A stretch of DNA of 64,000 nucleotides, from the NCBI RefSeq assembly GCF_018343695.1, contig NZ_JAGYPJ010000001.1, forward strand, positions 4,067,744-4,131,743, read 5' to 3'. This DNA comes from Lederbergia citrisecunda (GTDB lineage: Bacteria > Bacillota > Bacilli > Bacillales > Bacillaceae_C). A program made the translations under genes and the position numbers. The notes under the pieces were generated by a model that worked only from the letters and a program-made list of their open reading frames with translations, was not told the DNA's origin and did not search any database. Below, piece after piece: positions 33,854 through 41,982 of the stretch (position 1 is its first letter; each line of letters opens with the position of its first letter).

Positions 33854-34812
33854 AGTTATTTTTCCGAGAGCATATACCACTAATCATTGTGAATATCGTC
33901 CAAATGATAGCGGTCTTGTCTATCTATATAATGGATGGCTATCGTAATTACCATACTGCTCTTTATGCTTTATTTATCGGGATTTTCTTATTAACTGCAT
34001 ACTTATTCTATCGCTATTTTACGCATAAAGACTTTTATAGGAGGCTATCTAATCCAATTCACAAGCTTGATGAGGTAAATGAAATATTAGGATTTTCTTC
34101 ACTCCCAGAAGCATTAACTCACCTTTTAAAATCACAGCATACTGAGTATATGAATCAACTTCATCAACAGGAAAGAACACGGAATGATCATCTAACCTTC
34201 ATTAATCAGTGGGTGCATCAAATGAAAACACCGCTTTCGGTCATCCAGCTGATCACCCAAGAGGAAGATGACGAGCGTTTTACTAGCATTCAGGAAGAAG
34301 TAGATAAAATTGGGAAAGGCTTGGATATGGTTTTATATGCCGCTAGGCTTGAAGCGTTTGAACACGATTTTCAAGTGGAGTTAGTTTCCCTTAGAAAAAT
34401 GACAGAACAAGCCATTTCGGAAAATAAAAGACTTTTTATTAAAAATCGTGTATATCCCGAAATCCATATAGACCAGAACATTCTTGTAGACTCGGATGAA
34501 AAGTGGCTTATGTTTATACTGAATCAGTTAATCACGAACGCTGTAAAATATTCAACAGGAATATCGCAAAAAATACTTATAAAAGGTTCGGATAGGAGCC
34601 TAGAAGTTCAAGATAACGGAATCGGTATTCCGAAATCAGATATAAAACGAGTGTTTAATCCTTTTTATACAGGCGAAAACGGTCGCTTGTACCGAGAATC
34701 AACCGGGATGGGGTTATACCTTGTAAAAGAAGTATGCGATAGACTTGGTCATCAAGTTGAAATTGCATCGGAGGTAGAAGAAGGGACAACGGTAAAAATA
34801 AAGTTTGTGTAA
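33850..34812 (+). CDS. Intramembrane-sensing histidine kinase, BceS-like
   Basis: 320 aa from the ATG at 33850 (ATGA overlap with the regulator). Two membrane helices (about residues 10-29 and 37-57) with almost no loop between them, so the kinase cannot sense by itself and relies on its ABC transporter, the Bce rule. Phospho-acceptor His123 in WVHQMKTPLSV; N box FILNQLITNAVKYS and G boxes VQDNGIGIPKSD and STGMGLYLVKEV. The target peptide antibiotic cannot be predicted. Confidence 0.87.
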   Translation: MKLFFREHIPLIIVNIVQMIAVLSIYIMDGYRNYHTALYALFIGIFLLTAYLFYRYFTHKDFYRRLSNPIHKLDEVNEILGFSSLPEALTHLLKSQHTEYMNQLHQQERTRNDHLTFINQWVHQMKTPLSVIQLITQEEDDERFTSIQEEVDKIGKGLDMVLYAARLEAFEHDFQVELVSLRKMTEQAISENKRLFIKNRVYPEIHIDQNILVDSDEKWLMFILNQLITNAVKYSTGISQKILIKGSDRSLEVQDNGIGIPKSDIKRVFNPFYTGENGRLYRESTGMGLYLVKEVCDRLGHQVEIASEVEEGTTVKIKFV

Positions 34813-34815
34813 TAC

Positions 34816-34831
34816 CTTACAAAGATGTAAG
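34816..34831. promoter_or_regulatory. Bce-type operator in front of the ABC genes
   Basis: CTTACA-AAGA-TGTAAG, a perfect inverted repeat. It fits the TNACA-N4-TGTNA type of site known for BceR-like regulators. It lies 79 bases before the ATPase start, right after the kinase stop. Confidence 0.7.
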
Positions 34832-34857
34832 AAAACTGAAAGATAAATAGATGGTTG

Positions 34858-34906
34858 AAAAATCCCCTTTTCTACTACAATAACGGTAGATGGAAAGGGG
34901 ATTTTT
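34858..34906 (+). terminator. Hairpin that includes the ribosome site of the ABC ATPase gene
   Basis: Arms AAAAATCCCCTTT (34858-34870) and AAAGGGGATTTTT (34894-34906), 13 perfect pairs, 23-base loop. The AAAGGGG of the right arm is the only ribosome site for the ATG at 34910. It could both end kinase transcripts and mask translation of the ATPase gene. Confidence 0.6.
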
Positions 34907-34909
34907 ACA

Positions 34910-35680
34910 ATGGAAATGTTAAAAATCAAGAATCTAAGTAAAGTGTATGATGGAAAAGTTGCTTACAGGGCGCTATCAGATATCGATTTAACCATTGAAG
35001 AAGGTGAATTTGTCGGAATTATGGGGCCTTCCGGAAGCGGAAAGACAACCCTATTAAATATGGTGGCAACAATTGACCAACCAACGTCCGGGGCAATTTT
35101 AATTAATGGGAAGGATCCGTTTCGCTTAAAGCAGAATGATTTGGCTTTATTTAGGCGCAGACAATTAGGATTTGTATTCCAAGATTTTAATTTGCTTCCA
35201 ACGCTTACCGTTGAAGAAAATATTGTCCTACCGCTAACACTGGACGGCGTAAGTGTAAAAGTGATGGATGAAAAAGTAGAAGCCATTGCTGAAAAATTAG
35301 GGATTAAAGAAATTTTAAATAAGCGCATTTATGAAATTTCTGGTGGACAGGCGCAAAGAACAGCGATTGCGCGAGCGACGATTCATTCTCCGCAAATGGT
35401 GCTGGCGGATGAGCCGACTGGAAATCTCGATTCGAAGGCTTCAAAGGCAGTGATGGAAATGATGGAATCCATCAATAAAAATGATAAAACGACGATGATG
35501 ATGGTTACACATGATCCGATTGCAGCCAGTTATTGTGACCGAGTTGTCTTTATTAAAGACGGGAAATTTTATAATGAAGTTCACCGCGGTGATAATCGCC
35601 AAACCTTTTTCCAAAAAATCATCGATGTGCTTTCACTGTTAGGAGGGGATTCAAATGACCTTCAGACAGTTCGCATTTAA
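34910..35680 (+). CDS. Bce-type ABC transporter ATPase (BceA-like)
   Basis: 256 aa. Walker A GPSGSGKTTLL (about residues 39-49), Q loop FVFQDFNLLPTLTV, signature ISGGQAQRTAIAR and Walker B MVLADEPTGNLD. This is the MacB/BceA branch. It pairs with the permease whose gene overlaps by 26 bases. The complex frees cell-wall lipid carriers from peptide antibiotics and signals its load to the BceS-like kinase. Confidence 0.88.
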   Translation: MEMLKIKNLSKVYDGKVAYRALSDIDLTIEEGEFVGIMGPSGSGKTTLLNMVATIDQPTSGAILINGKDPFRLKQNDLALFRRRQLGFVFQDFNLLPTLTVEENIVLPLTLDGVSVKVMDEKVEAIAEKLGIKEILNKRIYEISGGQAQRTAIARATIHSPQMVLADEPTGNLDSKASKAVMEMMESINKNDKTTMMMVTHDPIAASYCDRVVFIKDGKFYNEVHRGDNRQTFFQKIIDVLSLLGGDSNDLQTVRI

Positions 35681-37529
35681 CAATGTATTTCGGAACAAAA
35701 GGACATATGCCGCCTACTTTTTAAGCAGTATGTTTTCTGTTCTAGTGTTTTTTGTTTATGCCATATTTGCATTTCATCCAGCGCTTAAAAATATAAATGC
35801 GAATGTTGCGGTTGGTCTGCACTTTGCTGAAGGGATTATTTATGTTTTCTCATTCATATTTGTGCTAGTTTCGATGAGTGCGTTTTTAAAATCAAGAAAA
35901 AAAGAATTCGGTCTCATGGTCATGCATGGAATGACAAATATGCAATTGCGTAAAATGGTCTTTTTAGAAAATGTCTTTATTGGTTTTTTTGCAACTATTT
36001 TTGGAATGCTAGTAGGCGTAGTTTTTTCAAAAATGATTTTATTAGCTGCGGAAAATGTATTGAATTTGGATGAAGTTTTACCTTTCTATTGGCCGGTTAA
36101 CGCTATAGTATTGACGTTCGTGGCGTTTCTGCTCCTATTCATCATTATTTCCTTTTTCACGGTTTCTGTTTTGAAAGGGAATAAGCTTGTTGATTTAATT
36201 AAGGGGAGTGCAGCGCCTAAAAAAGAGCCGAAAGCATCTATCGCTTTATCCTTATTATCCATTTTCCTTTTGGGTATTGGTTACGCGGGTGCTTTAATAG
36301 CTCGTAATATGCAGGTCGTTATCGCGATGATTCCTGTTACAACCGTCGTCATCATTGGCACATATTTTCTTTTTACACAGGTTAGCGTTTTTACGATTAA
36401 TCGACTGAAACAAAGTAAATCTTTTTTCCGGAGAAAGACGAATTTGATCGTTATGTCAGACCTTGCTTATCGGATGAAGGATAATGCGAGAGCCTTTTTC
36501 TTTGTAGCAATTGTTTCAACTGTCGCCTTTTCGGCAATTGGTTCACTCGTTGGGTTTAGGGCGATGATGACGGCAGATTTGTTTAAAAATAATCCATTTG
36601 CCTTTGAGTATACTTCAGAAGAAGGGAATGCTTTGGAAACGAAGCATATTCAACTAATTAGAAAAGAACTAGAAAAAATGCCTTATAAAGAAGTAAGTAT
36701 GGATATTAAAAGAATGCTTTCGAAAAGTGATTCATATAGTGTGACTAGTCAATCTGGATACAATGAACTTCTTACAATGGTAGGAGAGGATGCTAAGCAA
36801 GTCGATCTTAAAGGAAATGAAGCTATTTTGTTATTTTACGATAGTGCAATTGGCATGACCCAACAGGTAAAAGATCATGATACGATTACTTTTGGTAATC
36901 TAGTGTTGGAACAGAAAAAAGCGATTCCTGCTAATGTTTTTCCATCGTACCGTGACTTTTTGGTTGTGTCTGATGATGTATTTGATCAGATGAAAGATTA
37001 TGAATGGAAACAAACATACTATGCTTTTTATATAAAGGATTGGAAACAATCCACAGAAGCAGGAAAAAAATTATCAAGTGAAATCGATCAATTTGACCGA
37101 GAAGGAAAGCATGAATTTTTTTCACTAGCTTATACATGGCATGAAATCAATCAAATGTACGGAGCTGTTTTATTTATAGGACTATTTATTGGGGCAGTAT
37201 TTTTCGTATCAGCCGGTAGCTTTCTATACTTCAGACTATACGCAGACTTCGAAGATGAAAAGCGGAAGTTTTCTTCAATTAGGAAGTTGGGGTTGACTGA
37301 TAAAGAATTGTCTAAAATTATTACGATTCAATTGGCTTTACTGTTCTTCGTTCCAATTATTGTGGCTATTATTCATGGAGCCGTTGCCCTGACAGCTTTG
37401 GAACATATGTTCAGTTATAGCTTGGTAAAGGAATCAACATTGGTTCTGAGCAGCTTTGCTTGCATACAAATCATTTACTTTCTCTTTATTCGCTCCAATT
37501 ATATTAGAAAAATAAGACGTTCAATTTAA
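35655..37529 (+). CDS. Bce-type ABC transporter permease (BceB-like)
   Basis: 624 aa; family members are about 620-670. FtsX-like regions with ten membrane helices: four to six before residue 300 and the last three after 500, with a large outside domain of about 200 residues between (roughly 305-500), the peptide-sensing domain. Typical words: FNNVFRNKRTYAAYFLSSMFSVLVFF at the start and FEDEKRKFSSIRKLGLTDKEL in the C-terminal part. Starts inside the end of the ATPase gene with an AGGAGGGG site. Confidence 0.88.
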   Translation: MTFRQFAFNNVFRNKRTYAAYFLSSMFSVLVFFVYAIFAFHPALKNINANVAVGLHFAEGIIYVFSFIFVLVSMSAFLKSRKKEFGLMVMHGMTNMQLRKMVFLENVFIGFFATIFGMLVGVVFSKMILLAAENVLNLDEVLPFYWPVNAIVLTFVAFLLLFIIISFFTVSVLKGNKLVDLIKGSAAPKKEPKASIALSLLSIFLLGIGYAGALIARNMQVVIAMIPVTTVVIIGTYFLFTQVSVFTINRLKQSKSFFRRKTNLIVMSDLAYRMKDNARAFFFVAIVSTVAFSAIGSLVGFRAMMTADLFKNNPFAFEYTSEEGNALETKHIQLIRKELEKMPYKEVSMDIKRMLSKSDSYSVTSQSGYNELLTMVGEDAKQVDLKGNEAILLFYDSAIGMTQQVKDHDTITFGNLVLEQKKAIPANVFPSYRDFLVVSDDVFDQMKDYEWKQTYYAFYIKDWKQSTEAGKKLSSEIDQFDREGKHEFFSLAYTWHEINQMYGAVLFIGLFIGAVFFVSAGSFLYFRLYADFEDEKRKFSSIRKLGLTDKELSKIITIQLALLFFVPIIVAIIHGAVALTALEHMFSYSLVKESTLVLSSFACIQIIYFLFIRSNYIRKIRRSI

Positions 37530-37557
37530 GCGCTCATCGTTATGAGTGCTTTTTTTC
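37529..37557 (+). terminator. Terminator of the Bce-type module
   Basis: Arms AGCGCTCAT and ATGAGTGCT (one G-T pair) with a 4-base loop, followed by seven T; directly after the permease stop. Confidence 0.85.
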
Positions 37558-37647
37558 TGGAACCTTTTTCCTGTTCGTTCGTAAGAGATAGTATCGGAGT
37601 TAAGTCGTAAAAGAAATTTTGCGATCGATGAAAGGGGACGGGATACG

Positions 37648-38580
37648 ATGGAGACAGTTTTATCAGTCGAAGGACTTGGCAAATCTTTTAAACAAACTCA
37701 AATCATTCAAAATATCTCCTTTGATGTAAGAAAAGGAGAAATCATGGCCATTCTTGGTCCAAATGGAGCGGGAAAATCGACGACCATACGAAATATTATG
37801 GGAATCATGTATCCAGACGAAGGTTCTGTAAATTTTCATAACTATGCTTCTGGCGAAATTCCTCGAAGCAAAATTGGTTATTTGCCGGAAGAACGAGGGT
37901 TATATAAAAACGTCAAGGTTTTGGACATGATTTTATATCTTGCGGAATTAAAGGATTATCCGATAAAAAAGGCTAAAGAGCGTGCACTTGAGTATTTATC
38001 AAAGCTTGGACTAGAGGGGAAAGAGAAGGTTTCTGTTGAAGAATTATCAAAAGGAATGGGGCAAAAGGTTCAATTTATAGGATCGATTATTCACGAACCA
38101 GAATTGTTGATTTTGGACGAACCGTTTTCAGGTCTAGATCCAGTTAGCCAGGAAGTTTTTAAAAATGAAATTAAGGATTTAGCGAGTAAAGGAACAGCCA
38201 TTCTATTATCTTCCCATCAAATGAATATGGTTGAGGAAGTATGTGATCGATTGTTTATGATTCACCGCGGGCAAAAGGTGATTTATGGAACGTTGGAGGA
38301 AGTCAAAAATCAATATGCTAATTTTAAATGTACGATTCGCGGTAGAAATGACATTTCCTTATTAGAGCGACTTTCTCACGTGAATCGTGTTGAGCAAAGA
38401 GGGGATGTTTCCATTATTTATTTAACGCCAGATGTGGTTGTACCCTTATGGCTTAGACAGTTACCGGAAACATTGAATATACAGGAGCTTTCCATTGATC
38501 GGATTTCACTCCATGAAATTTTCATCGATGTAGCAACGGATCAACATATTGTAAACGAGAGGAGTGTCGTCTATGCGTAA
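37648..38580 (+). CDS. ABC-2 type exporter ATPase (NatA/YhaQ-like)
   Basis: 310 aa. Walker A GPNGAGKSTTIR (about residues 38-49), signature ELSKGMGQKVQF (the LSKGxxQ variant of this branch) and Walker B LLILDEPFSGLDPVS. The C-terminal 80 residues form the extra domain seen in NatA/YhaQ proteins, which is longer than in plain ATPases. Pairs with the ABC-2 permease whose gene overlaps by eight bases. Sodium or drug export is the family assignment, not proven here. Confidence 0.82.
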   Translation: METVLSVEGLGKSFKQTQIIQNISFDVRKGEIMAILGPNGAGKSTTIRNIMGIMYPDEGSVNFHNYASGEIPRSKIGYLPEERGLYKNVKVLDMILYLAELKDYPIKKAKERALEYLSKLGLEGKEKVSVEELSKGMGQKVQFIGSIIHEPELLILDEPFSGLDPVSQEVFKNEIKDLASKGTAILLSSHQMNMVEEVCDRLFMIHRGQKVIYGTLEEVKNQYANFKCTIRGRNDISLLERLSHVNRVEQRGDVSIIYLTPDVVVPLWLRQLPETLNIQELSIDRISLHEIFIDVATDQHIVNERSVVYA

Positions 38581-39799
38581 TAGCTTGAAAGTCGCAAAAT
38601 GGGAGATTAAAAGAAATATGATGAATAAATCGTTCATTATCTCTCTTTTATTAACTCCTGCCCTCTTTATGTTTTTCTTTTTTGTTCCCCAATTATTTAG
38701 TGGTGGGGATGATTCTGCTGAAATTAAGGTCTTTGTGTCAGATGAGCTAGGGGTTTGGGATGATGTAAAGGCGATTGTTGAGTCGCAGGGCTTAAACTGG
38801 AATTTACTTTTAACAGAATTAACGGAGCCTGAGATGCAAGAACAAGTTGCCGATACGGAAAAAACGGTATACATACCCCTTACAGAAAAAACGTTGGACC
38901 AAGGGAACATTAATTTATATATGAGTGAAGATGTTGGTGAAAATTTTATTTATGAAGCTTATACGTTGGAAGCTCCTTTACGCCAACTACAAATCGATAG
39001 ACTCGGATTATCAGAGGATCAAAAAAATGTGATTGCAAAAGGGATCTCCGTTCAGCAAGCCGACTTGGGTGAAGCTGTTGCAAGTGAGGAAGCCGCTTCC
39101 GAAGAGAATGATCCACTTAAAAGAGTAATTCCCGCGGCCTTTGCAGGAATCATTTTATTTTCAATCGTTATGACAGGTATGATGATTTTCACTTCCGCCT
39201 CCCAGGAAAAGAAAGAAAAAGTAGCGGAAATCATTCTGTCTTCCGTCACTCCGGGCGAATTAATGCAAGGGAAAATTATCGGCTACTTCGTATTAGGTAT
39301 CACTCAAGTGGTAGTGTGGCTTGCGGTCGGACTACCGCTTGTAGCCTGGAAACTAGATTTGCCACTGATGGAATACTTATTGGTACCGGAATTGTTATTG
39401 CTTCTAGTGCTGGCCATTTCTGGATATCTATTGTTCTCATCGATTTTTGTTGCGATCGGTGCAACGGTCGAAGACATGACGTCCACAAGCAATTTCCAAG
39501 GAATCGTCATGATGCTTCCATTTTTACCACTTATTTTTATCGGACCGATCATATCGGACCCGAGCGGAATCATCGCCAAAATCGGCTCGTTTTTTCCAAT
39601 CACATCACCGGCCGTTTGGATCATTCGCCTCTCCATGCTGGACGAATGGCCATGGATTGAAATCGTCATTGCTCTAGCTATTCTTTTCGTGACAATCTGG
39701 TTCATGATGAAAGCAGCGGGAAAAATATTCAAGATCGGAATCCTAATGTACGGGAAAAACGCCACTCCGAAAGAAATATGGAAGTGGTTGTGGGCATAG
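38573..39799 (+). CDS. ABC-2 type permease (NatB/YhaP-like)
   Basis: 408 aa from the ATG at 38573 (GAGAGGAGTG upstream; overlaps the ATPase stop). One membrane helix at the N-terminus (FIISLLLTPALFMFFFFVPQLF), a large outside domain (about 45-190), then five helices, with SASQEKKEKVAEIILSSVTPGELMQGKIIGY as the conserved coupling segment. This is the NatB/ABC2_membrane_3 pattern. Terminator follows. Confidence 0.83.
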   Translation: MRNSLKVAKWEIKRNMMNKSFIISLLLTPALFMFFFFVPQLFSGGDDSAEIKVFVSDELGVWDDVKAIVESQGLNWNLLLTELTEPEMQEQVADTEKTVYIPLTEKTLDQGNINLYMSEDVGENFIYEAYTLEAPLRQLQIDRLGLSEDQKNVIAKGISVQQADLGEAVASEEAASEENDPLKRVIPAAFAGIILFSIVMTGMMIFTSASQEKKEKVAEIILSSVTPGELMQGKIIGYFVLGITQVVVWLAVGLPLVAWKLDLPLMEYLLVPELLLLLVLAISGYLLFSSIFVAIGATVEDMTSTSNFQGIVMMLPFLPLIFIGPIISDPSGIIAKIGSFFPITSPAVWIIRLSMLDEWPWIEIVIALAILFVTIWFMMKAAGKIFKIGILMYGKNATPKEIWKWLWA

Positions 39800-39812
39800 C
39801 GTAAAAATTTAT

Positions 39813-39847
39813 AACCGCCATTCGTTCCTTGGAATGGCGGTTTTTAT
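39813..39847 (+). terminator. Terminator of the NatAB-like operon
   Basis: Arms AACCGCCATTC (39813-39823) and GAATGGCGGTT (39832-39842), then TTTTTAT. Confidence 0.85.
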
Positions 39848-39915
39848 ATGGTAAATTGCGTATTCTCGGATAATGGTCTCCAATCCATAATTGGAGTTTC
39901 TCTATTCCTGTTTAA

Positions 39916-40020
39916 GGAATCAGGTCTGTGGAATATCTTGAAAACAAAGAAGTTTGGAAAGTCGGAATCAAACAGGAAGAAAATGAGTATGAACTGGAGA
40001 TTAACGATAAAGTCAATTAA
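39916..40020 (+). pseudogene. C-terminal coding fragment, origin unknown
   Basis: A 35-codon open stretch begins right after an in-frame stop and ends at TAA 40018-40020, followed by its own terminator. It reads as a charged, protein-like tail (VEYLENKEVWKVGIKQ then EENEYELEIND). There is no ribosome site or start with support, though a GTG at 39928 exists. It looks like the tail of a lost gene. Confidence 0.35.
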
Positions 40021-40024
40021 TAGG

Positions 40025-40068
40025 AAAAATCCGCTGGAGTATACACATTGCTCCAAGGCGGATTTTTT
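40025..40068 (+). terminator. Terminator after the gene fragment
   Basis: Arms AAAAATCCGC-TGGAG and CTCCA-AGGCGGATTTTT, nearly perfect, followed by more T. A strong terminator with no complete gene in front supports a deleted gene here. Confidence 0.65.
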
Positions 40069-40147
40069 CATTTAATAGTTTGATAGAACTGTTCGCCTTA
40101 GGTAGGCTAGCAACGTCATGCTTTTCCAAATAAGGCTTATTTTATGT

Positions 40148-40663
40148 TTATTGCCTCACATCTAAAAGTGACTTTATCTCTTTTATTTGTTCTATATGTC
40201 TCTGTTCATGCAAATATATCTGTTCAATCCATTGGTCAAGAGGTAATTCACCCAAAGCAGGATGCTTCACTGATTTTTCCGCAAGTATCGATTTATCTTC
40301 AATAGTACTAAGAAAAGTCATCAATTTTTTCCTCGAATCGTTTAACAAATTAATGATTTGCTGAACTTCAAATGGTTTTATATCTGGTTCAACGATTTTT
40401 GGAGCTTTAATCTTCTTGGTTCTATCCAATAATATAAGGTCAACATTTTTACGTTCTTTTTGAGTACTATCAATCACTTTTAATCCCCATGCAATAGCTT
40501 TTATAGATGCCTCTTCCACTAAAACTAGGTGATGGCAAACTTGTGCTATACTCCACTTATTCATATCAGGCCTACTATTAAATTGAGCATCACTTAATAA
40601 AGTAATTTCCTTTACGAGGTTATTTCTCGTATCACATAAATTATCATTTACTGTTTTATTCAT
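40148..40663 (-). CDS. DinB-like (DinB_2) putative metalloenzyme
   Basis: 171 aa. Four-helix DinB-type fold with the conserved metal histidines: His in QVCHHLVLVEE (about residue 44-47) and in YLHEQRHIEQIKEI (about 151-160), plus NKWSIAQ before the first. Family members include bacillithiol or mycothiol-dependent transferases, but most are unassigned. ATG follows GGGAG. Monocistronic. Confidence 0.82.
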   Translation of the reverse strand: MNKTVNDNLCDTRNNLVKEITLLSDAQFNSRPDMNKWSIAQVCHHLVLVEEASIKAIAWGLKVIDSTQKERKNVDLILLDRTKKIKAPKIVEPDIKPFEVQQIINLLNDSRKKLMTFLSTIEDKSILAEKSVKHPALGELPLDQWIEQIYLHEQRHIEQIKEIKSLLDVRQ

Positions 40664-41014
40664 GTGATTTCTCCCTTCAGCAGAAATGTGTACTTAGACT
40701 CCCATTCTGTATATATTCTCTATTGTTAAAAGTATTCTCGTCTGTCTGATTATTTTAACCCCTTTCTTATGTAGATGGGTCGAATTCCTTCTCTGATTTT
40801 TCCAGTTTTTTATCTAACTGTCCGTATGCTCTCCCATAAGTGGAATACGAAATAGAAAACATGAATGCAAATTAGCTTATTTTTCATCGACTACTGCCAT
40901 CCGCCCTTGGAAAAAGGGGGCATTGTAAAGTCAACTCTTTTTCCCATAAGGAAAAATGACTTAGTTCTGTAATAAGTATCATTTCACTAGCGAAATGAAA
41001 TTTCTTTATTAATT
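40664..41014. other. Intergenic region, no gene seen
   Basis: About 350 bases between two minus-strand genes. The only structure is a modest inverted repeat TCATTTC / GAAATGA (40979-40998) that may end the MmyB-type gene. No RNA or ORF with a ribosome site. Confidence 0.5.
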
Positions 41015-41860
41015 TTAAACGGAAACACTCTTCATTAATCGCTTTAATTTATTTTCCGTATCTGTTTCCTCTACTGGTGTATAGATACTGCACCGTAAAT
41101 CCATATCACCTTGAACTTGAAGAGAAGTTAAATTAAACAACATTTTGCCTACTTTAGCATGTCTGAATTCAATTATCATTTCTGGTGCCTTACTCACTTG
41201 ACTTTCTTGCCATAAATCCTGAAATTCTGAATGTGATTCACTCATTTCTTTAATAAATTGGTTGTACCATTCATCGCCTAAATAGTGGCCATAATAGGTA
41301 CGGAAAATAGCAAGAAAACCTTTCGCAAAATGTTCCCAATTGACGGCCAATGCTTTTAATTCTTTTCTAGTGAACACTAAACGAATCAAATTTCTTTGAT
41401 CATGCGGTATTTGTTCAAAATCTAAAAATACATGAGCAGCTGCAGGATTCCAACCCACAATATGGCAATGTCGATCCGAAATGATAGTCGGACAATATGT
41501 TAATTCAGCTAATATTCGTTTTAAAGAAGGGCTGAGCTCTGATTGATCCTTTTTTGGATTTGTAATTTCCGATTTTGCTTCTAATGCCAGGTCATATAAG
41601 TAGTCTGTTTCATCATTATTTAATTGCAAAGCTGTAGAAATACAATCAAGTACGCTTGAAGAAACTTTTATATCTCTTCCTTGCTCTAGCCATGTGTACC
41701 AAGTTGTACTTACACCTGCTAATTGTGCAACCTCTTCTCTTCGTAACCCAGGTGTCCTTCTCCGGGTTCCGGCAGGCAAACCAATAGACTCTGGCTTAAT
41801 TTGGGCACGCTTAGCTTTTAAGAATGTCGACAAAGCTTCAAGCCTAGTTTTATCATTCAT
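41015..41860 (-). CDS. XRE-family regulator with MmyB-like ligand-binding domain
   Basis: 281 aa. Helix-turn-helix near residues 10-75 with the family signature GTRRRTPGLRREEVAQLAGVSTTWYTWLEQGRDI; the C-terminal MmyB-like PAS-type domain (SDRHCHIVGWNPAAAHVF, NLIRLVF) binds fatty-acid-like or aromatic ligands in known members. It diverges from a FabF-like ketosynthase gene 122 bases away, so it is the likely regulator of that gene. ATG after GAGGAG. Confidence 0.87.
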   Translation of the reverse strand: MNDKTRLEALSTFLKAKRAQIKPESIGLPAGTRRRTPGLRREEVAQLAGVSTTWYTWLEQGRDIKVSSSVLDCISTALQLNNDETDYLYDLALEAKSEITNPKKDQSELSPSLKRILAELTYCPTIISDRHCHIVGWNPAAAHVFLDFEQIPHDQRNLIRLVFTRKELKALAVNWEHFAKGFLAIFRTYYGHYLGDEWYNQFIKEMSESHSEFQDLWQESQVSKAPEMIIEFRHAKVGKMLFNLTSLQVQGDMDLRCSIYTPVEETDTENKLKRLMKSVSV

Positions 41861-41922
41861 TTTTAAAACTCCTCATCATACCAATTTAACCTAGTAGTAG
41901 TTATACCAGGATAAACAACAAC

Positions 41923-41950
41923 TTGTAATAGGATAAAAGGACTGTAAAAT
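41923..41950 (+). promoter_or_regulatory. Candidate promoter of the fabF-like gene
   Basis: TTGTAA (41923-41928), 16-base spacer, TAAAAT (41945-41950), 32 bases before the GTG start. Confidence 0.45.
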
Positions 41951-41982
41951 ACAAGTATATTATTGATTTGGAGTGATGAAAA

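Noticed and set aside
39848-40075. 75-codon ORF after the NatAB-like operon
   Set aside because: Its start lies in the T run of a terminator and it has no ribosome site; the neighbouring frame shows a more protein-like tail ending at 40020.
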